From NCBI GenBank assembly GCA_002070755.1, contig MWDY01000204.1, positions 1 to 9,813 of the forward strand: a stretch of 9,813 bases of DNA. The letters are read 5' to 3'. Below, piece after piece: positions 5,483 to 9,813 of this stretch. The notes beneath the pieces are model-generated. The model was not told where the DNA came from, ran no database searches, and worked only from the letters and a program-made list of their open reading frames with translations. Source of the DNA: Spirochaetes bacterium ADurb.Bin110. GTDB taxonomy: Bacteria; Spirochaetota; Spirochaetia; Treponematales; Rectinemataceae. The position numbers were made by a program, and so were the translations under genes. Position 1 is the stretch's first letter. Each line of letters begins with the position of its first letter.

Positions 5483-6703
5483 TTGCTGAATAGAAATAAT
5501 AGGATAGCAGTCCAGCTTATGATTGGACCACAACAACTAAATGAATTAGGTAAAGAGCTCATATTAAGAAAGCTTGATTATGTCCTCGATGCCCTTTGCC
5601 CTAATGATCTTATGCTTTCTATTAGTGCCGAATTCACAAAACTTGCTAATCAGGTTGTTGAAAAATGTGAGAAGAAGGGAACTTCTGTTTATAAATGGAC
5701 TATGGTCTTTGCGGATAGACCAGCTAGTCTTAGCCATGTACCTCTTGTAAAAGATTCCAAAGGCAATGATGGTTATGGCAGTCTTGGGGTTTGGAAAAGA
5801 ATAGGGAGAGGTGATGAGAAGTTTCTTTTCCATTGTCCTACATCGCTTGGACAAGATGAGCAAGGAATACAATGGGCAATTGATTCAGCTATCAACATTG
5901 GAGCGCATGGGATTTTTTTAGATAGAATTAGGTTTCCATCGCCTGCAAATGGATTGGAATTTTTAGGTGCCTGCGCTTGTCCTCTCTGCAGAAAAGCTTA
6001 TAAAAATTCTGCTAATAAGGATTGGGTTGATCTTTCCTCGCTGCTTATTAATTGTGCAAAGCTAGGTTCTGATGGCGTTGCGGTGTATATGGAACAAGCT
6101 AAGCCTATGCTTGCGTTTCGTAGTCAGGCTATAGAATCACTTGTTGCAAAATATGCTCATGCTGCGCATGAGAACCGACTACGCGTAGGTTTGGATCTTT
6201 TTGCTCCCTCAATTGCCTTCTTAGTTGGGCAAGATTACCATATTCTTTCAAAATATGCTGATTTTATAAAACCCATGCTCTATTGCAAAACTTATGCTCC
6301 AGCAGGCTTGCCTCTTGAAATTGGCCTTTTTGCCAAAGGTCTTGAACAAGCTGGTGTAGAAAAGAGAATGGTATATTCATTTGTGTCAGAATTCTTCAGT
6401 ATTGAGACGAATATATTAGATGACATTATGGAGAAAAAGGGCATTCCGTCCTCATTTGCAAGACGAGAAATACATAAATGCATGCAAGAAATAGATCGAG
6501 ATATGCAAGCTATGCCTTATGTTTATGCTGGAATTGAGTTAGTTAACCATCCGTCTTATGACACTATGATAGATAATGCTACGAGAGATTCTTATTTAGA
6601 AAGCTTGATCGATTATGATATAGCGGTCTGCTGGAACATCTTATATGTTCCTGAAAGGCATATTGAGGCTATCTCTGCAAGATGGAAACATGTAAATGGA
6701 TAA
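5483..6703 (+). CDS. Uncharacterised TIM-barrel-like protein, possible glycoside hydrolase
   Basis: This 406-residue protein has no signal peptide or membrane segment, so it should be cytosolic. I cannot assign a named family with certainty. Features recalling putative TIM-barrel glycosidases (DUF4015-like and other hypothetical glycosyl hydrolases) are: a strand ending in IFLDRIRFPSP (D147, R148, R150), a Cys cluster C164-x-C166-x2-C169, a strand VGLDLFAPS (D238), DFIKPMLYCKTY, and a late strand with E352 in YAGIELVNHPSYDT. The family's usual catalytic acids are not known to me, so D147, D238 and E352 are only candidates. It starts at TTG and its gene overlaps the ATPase gene by 8 bases. Its place inside an importer operon suggests it acts on the imported ligand, for example cleaving or converting a glycoside. 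It could also be a non-catalytic or metal-binding barrel. Confidence 0.7.
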   Translation: MLNRNNRIAVQLMIGPQQLNELGKELILRKLDYVLDALCPNDLMLSISAEFTKLANQVVEKCEKKGTSVYKWTMVFADRPASLSHVPLVKDSKGNDGYGSLGVWKRIGRGDEKFLFHCPTSLGQDEQGIQWAIDSAINIGAHGIFLDRIRFPSPANGLEFLGACACPLCRKAYKNSANKDWVDLSSLLINCAKLGSDGVAVYMEQAKPMLAFRSQAIESLVAKYAHAAHENRLRVGLDLFAPSIAFLVGQDYHILSKYADFIKPMLYCKTYAPAGLPLEIGLFAKGLEQAGVEKRMVYSFVSEFFSIETNILDDIMEKKGIPSSFARREIHKCMQEIDRDMQAMPYVYAGIELVNHPSYDTMIDNATRDSYLESLIDYDIAVCWNILYVPERHIEAISARWKHVNG

Positions 6704-8216
6704 TCTGACTTGTGACCAGAATAGAATTATTTTATCCATGAAAGGTATTTCAAAGAGCTTTTTAGGTGTAAAAGTTCTCGATAATGTAGACTTCTCGCTA
6801 AGAAAAGGCGAAGTCATAGCCCTTCTCGGAGCCAATGGTGCGGGAAAATCGACATTAATGAAAATTCTATGCGGTATCTACAAGGCAGACAGGGGGCAAA
6901 TCTATTTGAATGGCAATCCCGTCAAATTTAACGCACCTATAGATGCTTTTAGAGCCGGCATAAGTATTGTTCATCAAGAATCAAGTCTTATTCCAACATT
7001 GACTGTTATGGAAGCTATTTTCCTTGGTCAGGAATGTGTCAGACATGCTGGAATATTGAATGACAAGTCTATGCTTTCTCAGTACAGAGACCTGAGTGAA
7101 CATCTTGGCTTGGATGTTTCCCCAAAGACGAAAATAAGAGATCTAAACCCTGCACAAAGGAAAATAGCCGAAATTATAAAAGCAGTTTCGAGAAAGAGTA
7201 CTATCTTAATTATGGATGAACCTACAGAATCGCTTAGCAAAGAAGAAACCTCACGGCTATTCAATATAATAAATGATCTTAAGCAGCAAGGAATGAGCAT
7301 AGTCTTTATAACCCACTTCCTAGATGAGGTAAAAAATATTGCAGATAGTGCAACTGTAATTCGAGACGGACAAATAGTAGCGGAAGGCCTATCGCCTCAG
7401 GTTCCTATAAAGAATCTTGTGTCACTTATGCTGGGAAGAGAAATCGTTGAGTTGCAATCCTACAATAAGTTGCAAATTGGATCTACAATCCTTGAAGCAA
7501 ATAATTTAGGGCGCAAAAAAGAGTTCACAAATATTTCCTTCGAGGCGCATGCGGGAGAAGTGATTGGAATTATTGGAGTTGTAGGATCAGGAAAGAGTGA
7601 ACTGGCAAGAACTTTATTTGGAGCTTCTACTCAACATAAAGGCACAATAAAAATAAATGGCAAAGCCATACAACTCCATACGCCGCATGATGCACTAAAG
7701 CATGGTATTGGAATGGTGCCAGAAGACAGAAAGACCCAAGGACTGATACTTAATCATAGTATCATAAGCAATATAACTATCTCATCATTAAACACAATTG
7801 TTCGTTGGGGGATTATCCTTAGCAAGATTGAAAAATCAAAAGCAGAAAAAGTTTCTCTTCAGCTCTCAATCAAATATGTCAATCTAAAACAGAAGATAAA
7901 ATATCTAAGTGGAGGGAACCAACAAAAGTGTATATTAGCAAGATGGATACTTTCTTCTCCACAGATACTAATTCTTGATGAGCCCACTCATGGAATAGAT
8001 GTAGCAACAAAGGAACAAATCTATCGTCTAATTCGTGATCTCGCAGCAAATGGGAAATCAATACTCTATTTTTCTGATGATCCGAAAGAGGTTCTCACCT
8101 TATCTGATCGGATATTAGTAATGCAAAAAGGAAAAATTAAACGATCATTTTCAGAGCTTCCTTCTGAAGATATACTATTGAAAGAAATGATTGAGGTCAA
8201 TAATGAACAACAGTAA
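6696..8216 (+). CDS. Double-cassette sugar ABC importer ATPase (RbsA/MglA family)
   Basis: This 506-residue protein has two fused nucleotide-binding domains, the length typical of RbsA/MglA/XylG, and should energise the permease from the cytosolic face. Cassette 1 has Walker A GANGAGKST (45-53), Q-loop VHQE, Walker B LIMDEPTESLS (D174, E175) and an H-loop His in FITHFLDEV. Its signature is weakened to LNPAQ (150-154). Cassette 2 has Walker A GVVGSGKS (294-301, K300), signature LSGGNQQK (404-411) and Walker B LILDEPTHGID (D428, E429). Its H-loop His is absent (YFSDDPKEV), as is usual for this family's second half. Retention of Lys in the second Walker A is unusual, since RbsA-type proteins commonly have GAGRTE there. 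The gene overlaps its neighbours by 8 and 14 bases, implying translational coupling. The exact sugar is unknown. Confidence 0.95.
   Translation: MDNLTCDQNRIILSMKGISKSFLGVKVLDNVDFSLRKGEVIALLGANGAGKSTLMKILCGIYKADRGQIYLNGNPVKFNAPIDAFRAGISIVHQESSLIPTLTVMEAIFLGQECVRHAGILNDKSMLSQYRDLSEHLGLDVSPKTKIRDLNPAQRKIAEIIKAVSRKSTILIMDEPTESLSKEETSRLFNIINDLKQQGMSIVFITHFLDEVKNIADSATVIRDGQIVAEGLSPQVPIKNLVSLMLGREIVELQSYNKLQIGSTILEANNLGRKKEFTNISFEAHAGEVIGIIGVVGSGKSELARTLFGASTQHKGTIKINGKAIQLHTPHDALKHGIGMVPEDRKTQGLILNHSIISNITISSLNTIVRWGIILSKIEKSKAEKVSLQLSIKYVNLKQKIKYLSGGNQQKCILARWILSSPQILILDEPTHGIDVATKEQIYRLIRDLAANGKSILYFSDDPKEVLTLSDRILVMQKGKIKRSFSELPSEDILLKEMIEVNNEQQ
8193..8196 (+). promoter_or_regulatory. Ribosome binding site GAGG that sets the permease start
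   Basis: GAGG lies 6 bases before ATG 8203. The alternative in-frame TTG at 8191 overlaps this motif and has no site of its own, so ATG 8203 is preferred. Confidence 0.6.
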
Positions 8217-9216
8217 TGAGATTGATAGGACAAAAGGCTCGATTCCCAATGATTCTCAATCTACTACAAAAGAAAAAGCAATATCCTTTGATATAAAGGA
8301 TATTTTGAGACGTTATGGATTACTTCTAAGTTTTTTTGTCCTTTCACTAGGCATTTCACTTGTAACGCAGAATTTTCTTTCAGCTACTAATCTATTAAAT
8401 ATCCTTAGGCAAAGCGCAATTGTAGGTATAATGGCAATAGGTACCACATTTGTCATTATCGGTGGCGGATTTGATATTTCTGTAGGTTCGACACTGGCAC
8501 TATCGGCAGCTCTTGCCTTAGGCCTTCAAGGATCAATGCATTGGGCACTTGCGGCATTGATAGCTATTCTTGTTGGCCTCTTGATAGGATTCATAAATGG
8601 TTTTTTAGCAGCTAAGATACATATCGTACCGATGATAGCTACGCTTGGGACGTCTACAATTATTAGAGGTCTAGTTTATCTTTATACTGGTGGTTATCCT
8701 ATCAACGGTCAGCAAATAGAATTCGAAATAATAGGCTCTGGCTATCTTTGGGGCATCCCTATACCAGTAATAATAATGGTCTTGTTAGCTTCATTATTTC
8801 AGTTCATTCTTTCTAAGACACAACTAGGAAGATATTGCTGTGCAGTAGGAGGGAACAAAGAAGCAAGTAAATTAGCAGGAGTTGCGGTTGACTATTACCA
8901 TATTATGACATTCGTAATCGGGGGGCTTATGGCAGCCATTTCGGGAGTCGTATATGCCTCAAGATTATCCTCAGCCACTCCTCTTGCTGGGCAAAATTAT
9001 GATATGGATGCTATAGCTGCAGTAGTAATAGGCGGTACTTCAGTATCTGGAGGCGAAGGGACAGTACTTGGTTCAATAATCGGGGTATTACTTCTCACTG
9101 TTATTACTAATGCCTTTAATCTCCTTGGAGTGCCTGTCTTCATTCAGTATGTTATCAAAGGTTTGATAATTCTTGTGGTAGTAGGCATAGATTCATACAC
9201 GAGCAAGAGGGAATAA
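8203..9216 (+). CDS. Sugar ABC importer permease (RbsC-like)
   Basis: This 337-residue integral membrane protein of the branched-chain/ribose permease group should form the homodimeric channel for the neighbouring ATPase and binding protein. A polar, probably cytosolic N-terminus of about 36 residues precedes the first hydrophobic segment (about 38-56). Many further hydrophobic segments follow. Family hallmarks include IGGGFDISVGS (86-96), the cytosolic loop GGNKEASKLAGV that contacts the ATPase, and the late segments AIAAVVIGGTSVSGGEGTVLGS. The length is normal for RbsC. The gene overlaps the ATPase gene by 14 bases and is the last gene of the operon. The ABC-like domain of the sensor encoded at 2301-4157 could in principle dock on the same cytosolic loop; this is speculation. 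The substrate cannot be named. Confidence 0.95.
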   Translation: MNNSNEIDRTKGSIPNDSQSTTKEKAISFDIKDILRRYGLLLSFFVLSLGISLVTQNFLSATNLLNILRQSAIVGIMAIGTTFVIIGGGFDISVGSTLALSAALALGLQGSMHWALAALIAILVGLLIGFINGFLAAKIHIVPMIATLGTSTIIRGLVYLYTGGYPINGQQIEFEIIGSGYLWGIPIPVIIMVLLASLFQFILSKTQLGRYCCAVGGNKEASKLAGVAVDYYHIMTFVIGGLMAAISGVVYASRLSSATPLAGQNYDMDAIAAVVIGGTSVSGGEGTVLGSIIGVLLLTVITNAFNLLGVPVFIQYVIKGLIILVVVGIDSYTSKRE

Positions 9217-9464
9217 AGAATCGATCACGATGCTACTATCGAATTTTGTGCATCAATTTTCTTATATGAGAAATATTTCTATAGTAGAAATAAAAATTGA
9301 AAAATGTTTCTATCATGGCAATAAATTAAGCAAAATATTGTTGATGCAGAAATAATTTGCTATTATCCTGACTTTGACAGTTTGCGCTCTAAAAACACGT
9401 TATAATCTCTTATTCTATAATGACTAGTGAGCATATCTTCTTGATATAGATTGTAGTACATCTC
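9217..9464. other. AT-rich non-coding stretch between the operon and the IS gene
   Basis: I see no plausible gene in these 248 bases. The stretch holds the hairpin at 9253-9300, the right copy of the imperfect direct repeat (9357-9378), and a weak hairpin ATATC-ttctt-GATAT (9433-9447) just beyond the transposase stop. TTGACA (9374-9379) and TATAAT (9401-9406) also occur but are 21 bases apart, too far for a good promoter. The exact insertion-sequence end should lie here, but I cannot identify its terminal inverted repeat without the other end. Confidence 0.6.
9253..9300 (+). terminator. Nested AT-rich hairpin after the transport operon
   Basis: An inner stem TATTTCTA (9274-9281) pairs with TAGAAATA (9285-9292) around TAG. 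An outer pair TCAATTTT (9253-9260) with AAAATTGA (9293-9300) encloses it. It lies 36 bases after the permease stop, the right place for an operon terminator. The stem is AT-rich and lacks a clean T-run on the plus strand, so it may be weak. On the minus strand it could also stop readthrough from the transposase gene. Confidence 0.4.
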
Positions 9465-9812
9465 CTAGGTTCTTTGCTTAGTATGGGCAAGTAGATGCCT
9501 AATCTCCTGAGCGGTGAGCGACTGGCGAGAAAAATCAATCCCAAGATCCTTTCCAATCGCCTCAAGGACTGCGTCATAGTAGTCAAACACATAGAGCTTC
9601 TCATCGATCCTTGTGCCACAGGCACTAGCTAAGGACTCCTGAATCGCAGCTGAGGAATACTTCCACCCAAGGCGATACTCGAGGAGGCGCATGAGGAGTA
9701 AGGTGACAAAACAAATGAGGAAATGTGCACGGATATGGTTTTCGGTAGAGAGAAAGACAGGCCGAGCCTTAAGTTCACTCTTTGTAACCTTGAAGGTCTC
9801 CTCAATACGCCA
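9465..9812 (-). CDS. IS4-superfamily (IS1634-type) transposase, C-terminal 115 residues
   Basis: The minus-strand frame runs from the window edge to TAG at 9465-9467. It is open without a stop from 9812, so the internal ATG at 9692 is not its start. The visible part begins WRIEETFKVTKSELKARP. This is the IS4-family Y-x2-R-x3-E-x6-K signature, here from x3 onward: E at visible residue 4 is the likely third acidic residue of the DDE triad, followed seven residues later by K. HIRAHFLICFVTLLLMRLLEYRL then matches the helix that follows in IS1634-type transposases. The C-terminus shows no frameshift, so the element may be intact beyond the window. G+C here is about half, unlike the AT-rich operon next to it. 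Orientation is convergent with the transport operon. Confidence 0.9.
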   Translation of the reverse strand, partial: WRIEETFKVTKSELKARPVFLSTENHIRAHFLICFVTLLLMRLLEYRLGWKYSSAAIQESLASACGTRIDEKLYVFDYYDAVLEAIGKDLGIDFSRQSLTAQEIRHLLAHTKQRT

Positions 9813-9813
9813 T
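9465..9813 (-). mobile_element. Partial insertion sequence, IS4/IS1634 type
   Basis: This is the mobile element carrying the transposase C-terminus. Its boundary must lie between 9217 and 9464. Neither terminal inverted repeat nor a target duplication could be identified because most of the element is outside the window. Confidence 0.75.

Noticed and set aside
5473..5486. Second GG-N10-GC pattern upstream of the TIM-barrel gene, resembling a sigma-54 promoter
   Set aside because: The GG is part of the Shine-Dalgarno AGGGG and the GC spans the start codon region. The TGGCA part of the -24 element is absent.
943..8061. Minus-strand open frames of 60-117 codons inside the regulator, kinase, binding-protein, barrel and ATPase genes
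   Set aside because: Each lies opposite a well-supported gene, has no recognisable domain and no convincing ribosome site.
9316..9332. TGGCA...AGCA resembling a -24/-12 promoter in the 3' spacer
   Set aside because: GG and GC are separated by 11 bases rather than 10, TTGC is absent at -12, and no plus-strand gene follows.
9249..9348. TGCATCAA (9249-9256) and TTGATGCA (9341-9348) as possible insertion-sequence inverted ends
   Set aside because: The arms are only 8 bases, are 84 bases apart with no gene between them, and do not bound the transposase gene.
9374..9406. TTGACA and TATAAT, both exact sigma-70 hexamers
   Set aside because: The spacer is 21 bases, well outside the usual 16-18, and only antisense transposase sequence lies downstream.
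9410..9625. Minus-strand frame of 71 codons overlapping the transposase end
   Set aside because: It is in a different frame from the recognisable transposase and has no family resemblance, so it is a shadow frame.

Overview
The window looks like a chromosomal segment from a sugar-using, probably anaerobic bacterium. The FtsK C-terminus with its long acidic linker, the RbsABC-type importer and the sigma-54 regulator together suggest a spirochaete (Treponema/Sphaerochaeta-like). That assignment is family resemblance only; no rRNA or other decisive marker is present.

Layout. (1) 1-778: 3' part of ftsK, about half G+C. (2) 779-958: short spacer with a 46-codon open frame, a small inverted repeat and a sigma-70-like promoter. 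(3) 959-4157: a two-component pair with overlapping genes. The first encodes an NtrC-type sigma-54 activator. The second encodes an unusual soluble sensor in which an N-terminal ABC-ATPase-like domain, resembling the first half of RbsA/MglA, is fused to a PAS domain and a histidine kinase. (4) 4158-4459: a regulatory region with TGTGC/GCACA half-sites, an IHF-like site, an AT-rich palindrome, a -24/-12 sigma-54 promoter with exact GG-N10-GC spacing, and a strong Shine-Dalgarno sequence. (5) 4460-9216: a transport operon encoding a periplasmic sugar-binding protein, an unrecognised TIM-barrel-like protein with a Cys cluster, a double-cassette RbsA-type ATPase and an RbsC-type permease. A 12-bp-stem hairpin follows the binding-protein gene. 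(6) 9217-9464: AT-rich non-coding DNA with a hairpin that may be the operon terminator. (7) 9465-9812: C-terminus of an IS4/IS1634-type transposase on the minus strand, cut by the window edge.

Proposed logic (inference): the sensor phosphorylates the NtrC-type regulator. The regulator binds the upstream half-sites and drives sigma-54 RNA polymerase at 4404-4420 to express the transporter and its companion enzyme. Because the sensor carries a degenerate copy of the kind of ATPase domain that serves such importers, it could read transport activity by docking on the permease or binding nucleotide. The ABC-PAS-kinase fusion beside a matching importer and its own sigma-54 promoter is the most interesting feature here.

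Base composition supports an acquired module. Sampled 60-base lines give 31/60 G+C in ftsK (1-60) and 30/60 in the transposase (9481-9540), but 20/60 (3121-3180) and 16/60 (7741-7800) in the regulator/transport block.
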